A DNA stretch of 64,000 nucleotides from the NCBI RefSeq assembly GCF_004011505.1, contig NZ_SAUN01000001.1:3658001-3722000 (forward strand). Reading direction: 5' to 3'. The stretch's first letter is position 1; each line of letters starts with the position of its first letter. The notes beneath the pieces are model-generated. The model had not been told where the DNA came from, made no database searches, and was given only the letters and a program-made list of their open reading frames with translations. Source of the stretch: Nonomuraea polychroma (GTDB lineage: Bacteria; Actinomycetota; Actinomycetes; Streptosporangiales; Streptosporangiaceae). A program made the translations under genes and the position numbers. This document shows positions 34,550-43,135 of the stretch, in pieces.

Positions 34550-34930
34550 TCATAGCTCGATCTGGGCCTTCATCGGCTGCCAGGGCGAGGCGTCGAACAA
34601 CAGCATGATCGACACGATCTTGTCGCCGTCCAGCCGGAAGTGCTCGGCCGTGCGCTGAGTCCCGACCGGCGTCGCGGTGTGCACGTCGTACACGAGTGTG
34701 GCCTCCGCTTCGCCGTACAGCTCGCTGATCAGCTCGACGCCGGTCACGATGGATACGAACCCTGGCAAGGTCGCCAGATGGCCCGTCCGATCGTCGGAGG
34801 TGATGAACGGGCTCTGGAAGCGGAACGGCTCTCCCAGGTGCGCTGCCGCCGCGGACACCTCGCCGCGGAAGCGCGCCTCGTGATAGCCGCGCACGGTGCG
34901 ACGGGTCTGTTCCTGAGCTGTCGTGTTCAT
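34550..34930 (-). CDS. SnoaL-like / NTF2-family protein
   Basis: A 126-residue alpha+beta barrel protein: QTRRTVRGYHEARFRGEVSA, FRFQSPFITSDDRTGHLATL, TAEHFRLDGDKIVSIMLLFD. Members include cyclases, isomerases and non-enzymatic binders; the pocket residues do not allow a choice. Its ATG overlaps the stop of a MarR-like fragment (ATGA), so it relies on translation through that fragment. Confidence 0.8.
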   Translation of the reverse strand: MNTTAQEQTRRTVRGYHEARFRGEVSAAAAHLGEPFRFQSPFITSDDRTGHLATLPGFVSIVTGVELISELYGEAEATLVYDVHTATPVGTQRTAEHFRLDGDKIVSIMLLFDASPWQPMKAQIEL

Positions 34931-35043
34931 GGCTGTTGTCCGATCTGGCGCAGGTGGTCGGCGAGGTGATGCTGGTTGGCGGCCAGCCGCAGGCACAGGT
35001 CGCGCAGAACGACCAGTTCTTCGGGTGTGAACCCGTGGAACAT
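34927..35043 (-). pseudogene. C-terminal MarR-like fragment
   Basis: A 38-codon piece (FTPEELVVLRDLCLRLAANQ then HHLADHLRQ) resembles the last helix of MarR proteins, preceded without a start by DRLFATSM. The winged HTH is absent; 57 bp upstream the MDMPI gene ends. It is coupled (ATGA) to the SnoaL-like gene, so the lost regulator probably once led that gene. Confidence 0.45.
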
Positions 35044-35099
35044 CGAAGTAGCGAACAAGCGGTCCGGGGCTGCCTGGGAGGCGGGCTTCCCGCGCCCGA

Positions 35100-35903
35100 T
35101 CAGATGACGTTGACGGCGTCGAGGAAGCGGGCGGCGAGCTCGGTGTCGCCGGTGACCGTGACGTCGCTGTCGCGCCAGGATGACCGCTGCGTGCCCCAGT
35201 CGGGGAAGGTCAGCGCGGGGGCGGTGACGTGCGCGGCGACAGCGCCATTGGATGGAGTCAGGCCGCCTGCCTCGTCGATCCACCAGGTCCCGCCGCCGGG
35301 GCCGGTGAGAGTCAGTGCGACGCGGGCGTCGAGCCTGGCGACTGGCGCCTTCGCGACCTGATTGCTCAGTACGGCGATCATCCACGTCAGGACCGCGCGC
35401 ATCCTGTCCGCATCGGTGGGCGGCACGGGCCGGCCGAGCGCTGGGGCCATGTCGTGGCGCAGGTGCGTGTGATGGTCGAAGACGAGTGCGCCGCCGATCA
35501 TCAGACCCATGGGGTGGCGACCGAGTTCGGCCAGCGGTACCCGCACTCGGGCGGCGGGTGTGCGTCTCACGACGTCGAGGAGCGTGGTGGCTCGCCGGCC
35601 GGCGCGCTGGTACTCGGCCGTTACCTTGGCACGGCTCCAGTCCCGCCGTCGGTCGACGGGGTCCTCGTTCACCCGTTCGAGGCTGGCGGCGAAGATCGTG
35701 CGCAGCCCGGCGGGTGTGTAGAAGCTCCGCGCCGTCGCACCGATGTGGGCGACGACGTCGGCGATGCGCCATCCAGCTGCGGCGCTGGGCGCGGTCCATT
35801 CATCGTCGGTGAGGCTGCTGGTGAAGTTCAGCATCTCGGCGCGTTCGGCGCGGAGGGCGGCGGCCATGTTCCGCAGGTCCGCCGCGGGCAGGCGATCGGT
35901 CAT
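35100..35903 (-). CDS. Maleylpyruvate-isomerase-type mycothiol-dependent enzyme (MDMPI/DinB)
   Basis: A 267-residue DinB-like protein of the TIGR03083 kind. N-terminal DLRNMAAALRAERAEMLNFT, then the metal-site motifs WRIADVVAHIGATARSF and GGALVFDHHTHLRHDMA, then a C-terminal MDMPI_C domain (ALTLTGPGGGTWWIDEAG, ending with the VTVTGDTELAARFLD sterol-carrier-like motif). Likely uses mycothiol and a metal for isomerisation or conjugation; substrate unknown. ATG overlaps the TetR stop by 4 bp, so the two form an operon. Confidence 0.88.
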   Translation of the reverse strand: MTDRLPAADLRNMAAALRAERAEMLNFTSSLTDDEWTAPSAAAGWRIADVVAHIGATARSFYTPAGLRTIFAASLERVNEDPVDRRRDWSRAKVTAEYQRAGRRATTLLDVVRRTPAARVRVPLAELGRHPMGLMIGGALVFDHHTHLRHDMAPALGRPVPPTDADRMRAVLTWMIAVLSNQVAKAPVARLDARVALTLTGPGGGTWWIDEAGGLTPSNGAVAAHVTAPALTFPDWGTQRSSWRDSDVTVTGDTELAARFLDAVNVI

Positions 35904-36514
35904 GTCATCTTCTTCTCTGGTGGTGAGGCCGGGCGGCGGATCGCCTGCACCGCTGCGTCGTAGAGGTCGAACAGGTCGACCTGTCCGCCCAGGCGCACCC
36001 ACTCCTCGTTCGCTGCCTGCAGGCACGTGATCGCCGCGGCCGCGATCGCGCGCGCCTGCAGGGCGCGGCGGTCGGAGTCGGGCAGTCGCGGCTCGATCAG
36101 CGGCGCGAACAGGTCTTGCCAGCGAGCCTGCTTCTCGGCGTGCCCGGCGCGCAGGGACTCGTTGCCGAACAAGAGCGTGATCATTTCGAGCCGGCGCTCG
36201 GGCGTGGTGTCGATGTCCTCGAGCACCTGGAACGCCGCGCGCAGTGAGGTCCAGGCGTCCTCCTCGGCCGGGCGCTCGGCGAGCCGCGCGGCGATCGCTT
36301 CACCCTGCTCGGACAGGCCGCTGAGCGCGAGGTCTTCCTTGTTGCGGAAGTAGTTGAACAGGGTCCGCCGAGAGACACCCGCCGCGGCGGCGACCTCCTC
36401 CAGCGTCGTGTTGTCGTACCCCTTGGCGGCGAACAGTTCGATAGCGGTCCGAGCCAGCAGCGAGCGGACCACCGAGCGGGTCTGCTCCCGAAGGGGTGTC
36501 GGTTTCTGAGCCAT
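35900..36514 (-). CDS. TetR-family regulator
   Basis: A 204-residue TetR protein. HTH: RTAIELFAAKGYDNTTLEEV then AAAAGVSRRTLFNYFRNKED. The C-terminal helices (WTSLRAAFQVLEDIDTTPER, LFAPLIEPRLPDSDRRALQA) are the common TetR_C acyl/xenobiotic type. The ATG at 36514 sits before the family start. Leads the TetR-MDMPI operon, divergent from an SDR; the palindrome at 36552-36564 is the likely operator. Ligand unknown. Confidence 0.9.
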   Translation of the reverse strand: MAQKPTPLREQTRSVVRSLLARTAIELFAAKGYDNTTLEEVAAAAGVSRRTLFNYFRNKEDLALSGLSEQGEAIAARLAERPAEEDAWTSLRAAFQVLEDIDTTPERRLEMITLLFGNESLRAGHAEKQARWQDLFAPLIEPRLPDSDRRALQARAIAAAAITCLQAANEEWVRLGGQVDLFDLYDAAVQAIRRPASPPEKKMT

Positions 36515-36551
36515 GCACCGATGGTACGGAGGATCACACGTTGTAGCAACT

Positions 36552-36564
36552 TGCACTTCGTGCA
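36552..36564. promoter_or_regulatory. Palindrome between TetR and SDR genes
   Basis: TGCAC-TTC-GTGCA is a perfect 13-bp palindrome, followed by another CATTCGTGCG half-site. It lies between the divergent starts of the TetR gene (36514) and the SDR gene (36587), so one protein could control both. Confidence 0.5.
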
Positions 36565-36586
36565 CATTCGTGCGTAGGGTGAATGC

Positions 36587-37375
36587 ATGAGCAAAGTCGA
36601 CTACCGCCGCCAGACCGTCATCGTCACCGGAGCGAGCTCCGGGCTCGGCGCGGAATTCGCGCGCCAGCTGGCCCGTCGCGGCGCGGATCTCGTACTCGTC
36701 GCCCGGCGGGAGGACCGGCTCAAGGATCTGGCCGACGAACTCACCCGCGCCCACGGCGTCACGGTGACCGTCGTCGCCCGCGACCTCGGCCTGCCCGACG
36801 TCGGCCGCACGCTGCGCGCCGAACTCGAATCCCGCGGCATCTACGCCACCGGACTCGTCAACAACGCCGGCTTCGGCACCCACAACGCCCTCATCAACGA
36901 GGACCCGGACCGCCTGCAGAGCATGATCGCGCTGAACGTCAGCGCGCTGGTCGACCTCAGCCGCGCCTACATCGACCCGCTGGCCTCCGCCGGCACCGGC
37001 GTCCTGATCAACGTCGCGAGCCTGCTGGGCTTCCAGCCGACCCCGTACATGAGTGTCTACGGCGCCACCAAGGCCTTCGTCCTCAGCTTCACCGAATCGC
37101 TGTGGGAAGAGAACCACGACACCGGCCTACGCGTCCTCGCCGTGTGCCCCGGCGCCATGCAGACCGAGTTCTTCGACGCCGCCGGCAGCCAGTCGGCCGA
37201 CTACGGCGCGAAGCGAGCCACCCCTGCCGACGTCGTCAGGACGGCCCTCGACACGCTCGACCGCCGCTCCGCGCCCCCGTCGGTGATCACCAACGGCCGC
37301 CCGCTCGCCCTCGCCAGCAAGATCCTGCCGCGCCGCCTGATCGTCCGATTCATGGGCCGGATGGCCCGCCGCTAA
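36587..37375 (+). CDS. Short-chain dehydrogenase/reductase (SDR)
   Basis: A 262-residue classical SDR: cofactor loop VIVTGASSGLGAEFARQLAR, an Arg at the second strand (LVARREDRLKD, favours NADPH), NNAGFG, catalytic Ser in INVASLLGFQ and Tyr/Lys in YGATKAFVLSFTESL. Complete. Divergent from the TetR gene with a shared palindrome, hence probably its target. Substrate unknown. Confidence 0.92.
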   Translation: MSKVDYRRQTVIVTGASSGLGAEFARQLARRGADLVLVARREDRLKDLADELTRAHGVTVTVVARDLGLPDVGRTLRAELESRGIYATGLVNNAGFGTHNALINEDPDRLQSMIALNVSALVDLSRAYIDPLASAGTGVLINVASLLGFQPTPYMSVYGATKAFVLSFTESLWEENHDTGLRVLAVCPGAMQTEFFDAAGSQSADYGAKRATPADVVRTALDTLDRRSAPPSVITNGRPLALASKILPRRLIVRFMGRMARR

Positions 37376-37501
37376 CCGGAGGCCGCCGCTCTCCACCACA
37401 TACTCGGCGCCCCGCTCCACGTCCCAGGCGGCGCTGCTCCTCCGTCGCCACCACCAGCAGCAGTCGTCCTCACCAGCAGCCAGCAGCAAAGGAACAACAT
37501 C

Positions 37502-37615
37502 ATGACCATCACAGAAGCCACCTCACAGCCCACGGACGCGGAGCGCTTCGGCCACATCCTCGCTGTTCAGCGCGCTGCCTACCTCCGCGACGGAGCGCCC
37601 TCCCTGGCGGCGCGG
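37502..37615 (+). pseudogene. First 38 codons of an aldehyde dehydrogenase
   Basis: Starts properly (AAAGGA then ATG at 37502) with TITEATSQPTDAERFGHILA and VQRAAYLRDGAPSLAAR, the N-terminus of coniferyl-aldehyde-dehydrogenase-like enzymes. At about 37615 it runs into the reverse strand of a truncated SDR. The remaining roughly 420 residues are absent. Confidence 0.65.
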
Positions 37616-38046
37616 CCCAGCGGCAACGAGACCTGGCCGCCTGTGGAGGAGATCTGGATGATGTGCCCGCCACCCTGCTCGCGCATGATCGGCAGCGCCG
37701 CTTGGACGCCCCACAGCGGGCCGAACAGGTTGGTCTCCAGCTGGTCGCGCAGATCCTTGTCGCTCAGCTCCTCCACCGCTCCGAACAGGCCGTAACCCGC
37801 GTTGTTCACGATGACGTCGAGGCGGCCGAAGTGCTGCCTGGTCTGCCGTACGGCATCGAAGACGGCGGCTTTGTCGGTTACGTCGAGCTTGTGGGGAAGC
37901 ACAGCGGCGCCGTATGCGGTGAGCGCGTCGAGGCTCCCGACGTCGCGCGCGGTCGCGGCGACCTCGTCGCCGCGCGCCAGGGCGGCCTCGGCGAAGCTGC
38001 GGCCGAGGCCGCGGGACGAGCCGGTGATGAACCAGACCTTGCTCAT
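37615..38046 (-). pseudogene. SDR fragment lacking the catalytic Tyr/Lys
   Basis: Begins KVWFITGSSRGLGRSFAEAA, then VAATARDVGSLDAL, NNAGYGLFGAVEELSD, IIQISSTGGQVSLP and then breaks into ALDH-derived text. The cofactor loop and catalytic Ser remain, but Tyr-x-x-x-Lys and the C-terminal third are lost. Its ATG shares one base with the stop of the FAD oxidoreductase gene (TGATG), so it was the second gene of that operon. Confidence 0.85.
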
Positions 38047-39389
38047 CAGTTGGAACCCTTCACGTTGTGGTTGGCGGCGAACAGGTTGGCGGGGTCGTAC
38101 TCGCTCTTGACCGCCGCGAGCCGCTGGTAGGTGGCGGGCGGGTAGACCGCGGCGACGTCCTCGTCGGTGGCGGTGGCCAGGAAGTTGGCGTAGGCGCCGG
38201 TGACGTGCGGGGCGAGCTTGCCCCAGACCGCGTCGAACGCGGGCCGGCCGGCGGCGATGACAGGCTCAGGGCCGATGGTCGTGGTGATGACCATCAGCTC
38301 CGCCTGCCGGTGGGCGTAGGCGGTGGCGTCGTCGGGGACGCGGGAGACGGCGCCGCCGACGCTGCGGATGGCGATGACCGGCGAGCCCTGCGCCGTCGCG
38401 ATCTCGGTCAGGGTCCGCAGGGCGCCGGGCACCGACGTAGGTCCGACGAAGGCACTGCGGGTGACGAGCTGGATGCCGGGCGGCGGGGTCGCGCCGTCCG
38501 CGAGCACGTCGCCGTAAGGCATGAGCGTGACATCGTCAGAGAGCACCGTGCCCAGCGCCCGGATCGGGTCGATGACCTGGGCCGCGAGTTCGGGGTCGTC
38601 GCCGTCGAAGGCGACCTGGATCTCCACCGGCGCCTCCGGGCCGCCCGCGAACGGGTTGGCCAGGGTGACGATGGAGGTGAGCTCCTCCGGCGCGGTACGC
38701 AGGTAGTCCGCCCAGCCCTGCAGCACCGCGGCCGTCTCGGAGGCCGGGAAGGTGATCTTGCCGAAGATGACGTCGGTGGTCGGGTGGGCGGCGAACTCGA
38801 AGGCGGTCACGACACCGAAGTTGCCGCCACCACCGCGCAGCGCCCAGAACAGCTCCGGGTACTCGGTCGCGCTGGCGCGCACGAGCTGCCCGCCGGCCGT
38901 GACCACATCCGCCGCGACCAGGTTGTCCAGCGCCAGGCCGTACTTCCTGACCTTCCAGCCGATGCCGCCGCTCAACGTCAGCCCGCCGACACCGACGCTC
39001 CTGGTGTCACCGGAGGAGATCGCCAGCCCGTGCGGAGCCAGCGCGGCCACGACCTGGCCCCAAGTGGCGCCGCCGCCGATCCGCACCAGGTGCCGGTCCT
39101 TGTCGATGACCTCCACGCTCGACAGCCCGCTGAGATCGATCACCACACCGCCGTCATTGGTGCCGAAGCCGGCGAAGGCGTGGCCGCCGCCACGCACCGA
39201 CAGTACAAGTCGCAAGTCGGCGGCGAATCGGACAGCGGCTTGCACGTCGGCGGCGCTCTTGGGACGCAGCACGTAGGCCGGGTTGCCGGAGGCCAGTATC
39301 GAGCGACTGGCCGCGGCGTAGTCGGCCGCGCCCGGTTCGATGATGTCGCCGCCGAAGTCACGTCGAAGGGTTTCAGGTGCTGAGTTCAT
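38046..39389 (-). CDS. FAD-binding oxidoreductase of the berberine-bridge type
   Basis: A 447-residue PCMH-type flavoprotein. FAD domain: PAYVLRPKSAADVQAAVRFA, LRLVLSVRGGGHAFAGFG (His of RGGGH is the usual 8-alpha attachment site), GLAISSGDTRSVGVGGLTLS, GGIGWKVRKYGLALDNLVAA, LFWALRGGGGNFGVVTAFEF. The C-terminal BBE segment ends DPANLFAANHNVKGSN. Typical reactions are oxidations of sugars, alkaloids or polyketides. The ATG at 39389 is preferred over upstream starts. Followed by the broken SDR. Confidence 0.9.
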   Translation of the reverse strand: MNSAPETLRRDFGGDIIEPGAADYAAASRSILASGNPAYVLRPKSAADVQAAVRFAADLRLVLSVRGGGHAFAGFGTNDGGVVIDLSGLSSVEVIDKDRHLVRIGGGATWGQVVAALAPHGLAISSGDTRSVGVGGLTLSGGIGWKVRKYGLALDNLVAADVVTAGGQLVRASATEYPELFWALRGGGGNFGVVTAFEFAAHPTTDVIFGKITFPASETAAVLQGWADYLRTAPEELTSIVTLANPFAGGPEAPVEIQVAFDGDDPELAAQVIDPIRALGTVLSDDVTLMPYGDVLADGATPPPGIQLVTRSAFVGPTSVPGALRTLTEIATAQGSPVIAIRSVGGAVSRVPDDATAYAHRQAELMVITTTIGPEPVIAAGRPAFDAVWGKLAPHVTGAYANFLATATDEDVAAVYPPATYQRLAAVKSEYDPANLFAANHNVKGSN

Positions 39390-39490
39390 GACATGTTCCT
39401 TGCATTGGTTGAGCTGGTCGGACATAAGATGCCGGTGGCCCACTCCTTGTGACACGTGCAGTCCGTGACGTGAGCCACATGCCGGCTGCC

Positions 39491-39930
39491 TCAGAGGGGC
39501 TTGTTGTTGGGCAGGGTGAGGGCGGTATGGGCTGCGCGACCCTGGGTGTCGGATGGCAGCGCCGTCTGACTTCGCAGCATCGCGTTGCGGGCCTCGAATT
39601 GCTGCCGGGTGGCGAAGGCCTGGTCCTGCTCCACGAAGTTCCGAACGGTCTTCTCGTAGGCCGCGAAGGCGGTGGTGTGGCCGCCGTGCCTGGCCAGCTC
39701 GTCGGCCAGGACATAGGCACCTACCAGTGACAGGCTCGACCCCTGGGCCGACATGAACGACGTCGCGTAGGCGGCATCGCCGACGAGGGCGACGCGGCCG
39801 GTAGACCAGACGGGCATGCGGATCTGGCTGACGACGTCATACACGTCCACGTGATGGTCAAGCTCCGGTGGCTCACCCGAGATGATGCGATCAATGGTGG
39901 CGGCGGAGACGTTCGCCGTGCAGAGCTCGA
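39491..39930 (-). pseudogene. C-terminal fragment of an FAD-dependent aromatic monooxygenase
   Basis: Reads DRIISGEPPELDHHVDVYDV then VSQIRMPVWSTGRVALVGDA with the GD..A FAD motif, AQGSSLSLVGAYVLADELAR, and a helical tail. These are the last about 130 residues of a PHBH-type monooxygenase. The GXGXXG dinucleotide end is missing and no start suits the fold. Likely inactive. Confidence 0.7.
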
Positions 39931-39944
39931 ACTCCTTGGAAGGA

Positions 39945-40364
39945 TCAGGCGGACAGGCGGCGGGCGATGGCCGGGACCACGATCGCAGCGGCGACCACGT
40001 GCGCCAGCATCAACAGCACCCTCGTGGCTGCGGGCGCGTCCACGAGCGCATCCGGCACCAGTGACAACACGGTGAGCACCACGGTGGTTCGGACGAATAC
40101 CGTGCGCGGACGGCGAACCGTGCGAGCCAGCACCAGCGCCAGCACCAACCCCACCACGGAGAAGACAACGGTCAGCACGGCGAATCCGGACACCGGGATC
40201 GGCATGCCGCCGACAACCAGGCTGATCCCGGCGAACGCCCCCACCGCGGCGATGGCCGCGGTCGCCGCGCCGGCGACCACCGCGGCGATCAAGCCACCGA
40301 TGACCAGCGGTCGCGCGGGAGAGGTAGCGGTGGTGGTGACGTCTTCGTGGATGTTTTGCGCCAT
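39945..40364 (-). CDS. DUF6069-like four-helix membrane protein
   Basis: A 139-residue protein with four hydrophobic helices (PLVIGGLIAAVVAGAATAAI, GFAVLTVVFSVVGLVLALVL, FVRTTVVLTVLSLVPDALVD, ATRVLLMLAHVVAAAIVVPA). Such small membrane proteins are common next to actinomycete regulators; no function is known. A GAAAGGC site precedes the ATG. It is downstream of the DrrAB exporter on the same strand, 64 bp apart. Confidence 0.72.
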   Translation of the reverse strand: MAQNIHEDVTTTATSPARPLVIGGLIAAVVAGAATAAIAAVGAFAGISLVVGGMPIPVSGFAVLTVVFSVVGLVLALVLARTVRRPRTVFVRTTVVLTVLSLVPDALVDAPAATRVLLMLAHVVAAAIVVPAIARRLSA

Positions 40365-40428
40365 TTTGATGCCTTTCGGAGGAGAACTATTCGGAGGAGA
40401 ACACGCGGTTTACAGATGCCTGGAGCGT

Positions 40429-41247
40429 TCAGCGTCCTCTGCGCATGTAGGCGCGGAGCGACAGCGGGATGAAGATCACCAGCAGCGCGGCCGACCAGAG
40501 CAGGACGGTGGTCACCGGATGCGCGAGTGGCCAGGCCACGTTTCCGGACGGGGCGCCCGGGTTGCCGAACAGCTCCCGTGAGGCGGCGGTGAGCGCGCTT
40601 ACCGGGTTCCAGTCGGCCAGGAAGCGCAGCCAGCCCGGCATGCCGTCGGTCGGGACGAACGCGTTCGACAGCATCGTGAACGGCAGGCCCAGCGGCACCA
40701 TCGCGTCGGCGACCTGGTCGTTCTTCACCGCCAGGCCCACATAGACGCCCACCCAGCTCAGCGCGTACCGCAGCACGATCATCAGCAGGAACGCCTGGGC
40801 CGTGGGGATCAGGCCGCGGTGCGGCTGCCAGCCCACCAGCAGGCCCGTTGCCACCATGATGGCCAGCATCAGCAGGCCGGTCAGCAGGTCGGCGCCGGTC
40901 TGTCCGAACGGCACCGCCAATCGCGCCATCGGCATGGAGCGGAACCGGTCCATCACACCACGGGAGGCGTCGGCGGCCACCCGCGTCATGACCCCCAACC
41001 ACGCGGAGAAGGTCACCATCGCGAACAGGCCGGGCATGAGGTACTCGCGGTAGTCGCCGCCGTCCGGCACCTGGATCGCGCTGCCGAAGACATACCCGAA
41101 CAGCACCACCATGACGGCCGGGAAGATCAGCGCGGCGACAATCTGCCCAGGTTCTTGCCGTAGCCGTCCCAGCTCGCGGCCGACCAGGGTCAGCCCGTCG
41201 GCGAACGTCCAGCGCAGGCGGCCCAGTGGTGAGGTGAGGGCGGTCAT
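40429..41247 (-). CDS. DrrB-type ABC-2 exporter permease
   Basis: A 272-residue permease with six membrane helices. FPAVMVVLFGYVFGSAIQVP, YLMPGLFAMVTFSAWLGVMT, DRFRSMPMARLAVPFGQTGA and FTMLSNAFVPTDGMPGWLRF are ABC2_membrane hallmarks. Start overlaps the stop of the ATPase gene by 4 bp. Together they form an antibiotic/lipid exporter of the daunorubicin-resistance type. Confidence 0.92.
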   Translation of the reverse strand: MTALTSPLGRLRWTFADGLTLVGRELGRLRQEPGQIVAALIFPAVMVVLFGYVFGSAIQVPDGGDYREYLMPGLFAMVTFSAWLGVMTRVAADASRGVMDRFRSMPMARLAVPFGQTGADLLTGLLMLAIMVATGLLVGWQPHRGLIPTAQAFLLMIVLRYALSWVGVYVGLAVKNDQVADAMVPLGLPFTMLSNAFVPTDGMPGWLRFLADWNPVSALTAASRELFGNPGAPSGNVAWPLAHPVTTVLLWSAALLVIFIPLSLRAYMRRGR

Positions 41248-42188
41248 CGGACGGACTCCTTGCGGTCGGTGAGGCGCAGGAACACCTCGTCGAGGGTGGG
41301 ACGGCGCAGGCTCACGTCGGCGGCGGCGACCCCGGCGCGGTCGAGCTCGCGCACGATGTCGGCGAGCCGGAGGCCGGTGGCGGGCAGGGCGACGCTGAGC
41401 CGGTCGGCGTCGGTCGTCGTGGGTTCGGTGCCGGCCAGGGTGTTCAGTACGGCTGCCGCCGTCGCAAGTGCGGCGGGGTCTTCGAGGACGACGTCGAGGC
41501 GGTCCCCGATCGTGGCCTTCAGCTCATCGGGCGTGCCGGTGGCGATCACCTGTCCGTGGTCGATGACGGCGATGTCGTCGGCCAGCTGGTCGGCCTCGTC
41601 CAGGTACTGCGTGGTGAGCAGCACTGTGGTGCCGTCCGCCACCAGCTCGCGGATGCTGTCCCAGATCTCGCCGCGGCTGCGCGGGTCCAGGCCGGTGGTC
41701 GGCTCGTCCAGGAAGAGCACCTCGGGGCGCAGGATGAGGCAGGTGATCAGGTCGAGGCGGCGCCGCATGCCGCCGGAGTAGCCGTGAACCGGCCGGTCGG
41801 CGGCGTCCATCAGGCCGAAGCGCTCCAGCAGCTCATCGGCCCGCCGGTGCGCCTGACGTCGCGGCAGGTGGTAGAGCCGCCCGAACATGCGCAGGTTGCT
41901 GCGACCGGTGAGCTTCTCGTCCACGGCGGCGTGCTGGCCCGCGAGGCCGATCCTGGCTCGCACCTGGCCGGCGTCGCGGACGACGTCGTATCCGGCGATG
42001 CGGGCGTGCCCGGCGTCGGGATCGGACAGGGTCGCCAGGATGCGCACCGCGGTCGTCTTGCCGGCGCCGTTGGGCCCCAGCACGCCGCAGACCGTTCCTC
42101 TCGGAACGCTCAGGTCCAGCCCCCGCAGCGCTTGGGTGTCGCCGAAGGACTTGTGCAGCCCCTCGGCGACCACGATCGGATCCGCCAT
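41244..42188 (-). CDS. DrrA-type ABC exporter ATPase
   Basis: A 314-residue ATPase. Walker [17 protein letters not shown], signature [13 protein letters not shown], Walker [21 protein letters not shown], switch His replaced by Gln in LLTTQYLDEAD as in DrrA, and the C-terminal DUF4162 segment. The ATG at 42188 with GGAGGGATC upstream is chosen over a longer start. First gene of an exporter operon divergent from a TetR gene; two copies of a 15-bp operator lie between them. Confidence 0.94.
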   Translation of the reverse strand: MADPIVVAEGLHKSFGDTQALRGLDLSVPRGTVCGVLGPNGAGKTTAVRILATLSDPDAGHARIAGYDVVRDAGQVRARIGLAGQHAAVDEKLTGRSNLRMFGRLYHLPRRQAHRRADELLERFGLMDAADRPVHGYSGGMRRRLDLITCLILRPEVLFLDEPTTGLDPRSRGEIWDSIRELVADGTTVLLTTQYLDEADQLADDIAVIDHGQVIATGTPDELKATIGDRLDVVLEDPAALATAAAVLNTLAGTEPTTTDADRLSVALPATGLRLADIVRELDRAGVAAADVSLRRPTLDEVFLRLTDRKESVR

Positions 42189-42200
42189 GATCCCTCCATT

Positions 42201-42256
42201 GGGTACCCCGTACGCGGTCATGGCGGCCAGACTAAGGGACCGGGTACTATGTACGC
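42201..42256. promoter_or_regulatory. Two direct copies of a palindromic operator
   Basis: GGGTACCCCGTACGC (42201-42215) and GGGTACTATGTACGC (42242-42256) have centres 41 bp apart, close to four helical turns. Each contains GTAC-NNN-GTAC, a dyad. They lie between the exporter ATPase (start 42188) and TetR (start 42275) genes and are the probable TetR sites. Confidence 0.65.
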
Positions 42257-42274
42257 AACCAGGAGGGTGGAACG

Positions 42275-43093
42275 ATGACCGACGCCGAGTACGTGAACAT
42301 CTGGATGCGACCCGAGCGCCCGGCCTACGGGCCGAAGCCCACCTACAGCCGCGCGCAGATCACCGAGGCGGCGATCCGGATCGCCGACGCCGAGGGGCTG
42401 GAGGCCGCCACCATGCGGCGCATCGCCGCCGAGATCGGCGCGGGCGCGATGTCCCTCTACCGGTACGTCCCGAGCCGCGACGACCTCGTCGAGCTCATGG
42501 CCGATCGGCTGCAGGGTGAGATCGACGTCGAGGGCATGCCCTCGGGCGACTGGCGCGCCGACCTGACCCGCTACGCCGACGGGCTGCGGGCGATGTGGCT
42601 GCGGCACCCGTGGATCGCCACCGTGCAGCGGTCACTCCCCAGCTTCGGCCCCAACCAACTGCTCGTGATCGAACGGGTGATGGGTGCCCTCGACGCCCAC
42701 GTCTCCATCGACGAGAACCTCGGCCTCATGGCCATGCTGAACGGCTATGTCGAGGGCGCCGTCCGCGAGGAAATCGGCTGGGCCGAGGAGGTCCGCCGCA
42801 GCGGGCTCAGCGAGTCGGAGTGGATGGTGCGGAGCGGCCCGCGCGTCGAGCAGCTGCTGGAGAGCGGGGAGTACCCGATCTTCAGCAAGATCGTGATGGA
42901 GGCGCGCCGGCTGCACCTGAGCCGCGACGACCAGTTCCGGCACGGACTCCAGCGCGTCCTCGACTGCATCGCCGCGGCCCTCCCGTCAACGGCCGAGTCT
43001 CCGATGTCGGCGCACCGAGAGGGGCGGGAAGAACAGGACGGGCCAGGGCAGGCTCGTAGGCGACCATCCGAGAGGGCAGCAAGAGCGAAATAG
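42275..43093 (+). CDS. TetR-family regulator of the divergent ABC exporter
   Basis: A 272-residue TetR/AcrR protein with a tetracycline-repressor-like (TetR_C_1) effector domain. HTH: ITEAAIRIADAEGLEAATMR then RIAAEIGAGAMSLYRYVPSR. The effector part has ADGLRAMWLRHPWIATVQRS and MLNGYVEGAVREEIGWAEEV. The last about 30 residues (after LPSTAESPMS) are Arg/Glu-rich and may be readthrough into relic DNA. AGGAGG precedes the ATG. Control of drrAB by this protein is inferred from divergence and the paired operators. Confidence 0.9.
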   Translation: MTDAEYVNIWMRPERPAYGPKPTYSRAQITEAAIRIADAEGLEAATMRRIAAEIGAGAMSLYRYVPSRDDLVELMADRLQGEIDVEGMPSGDWRADLTRYADGLRAMWLRHPWIATVQRSLPSFGPNQLLVIERVMGALDAHVSIDENLGLMAMLNGYVEGAVREEIGWAEEVRRSGLSESEWMVRSGPRVEQLLESGEYPIFSKIVMEARRLHLSRDDQFRHGLQRVLDCIAAALPSTAESPMSAHREGREEQDGPGQARRRPSERAARAK

Positions 43094-43135
43094 ACGCACA
43101 AGCCATGCCTAAATGCCCACCGAAAAAGGCGCAGC

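Noticed and set aside
33817..34608. 263-codon + strand frame
   Set aside because: Antisense to the SRPBCC gene, no start signal and no family motifs.
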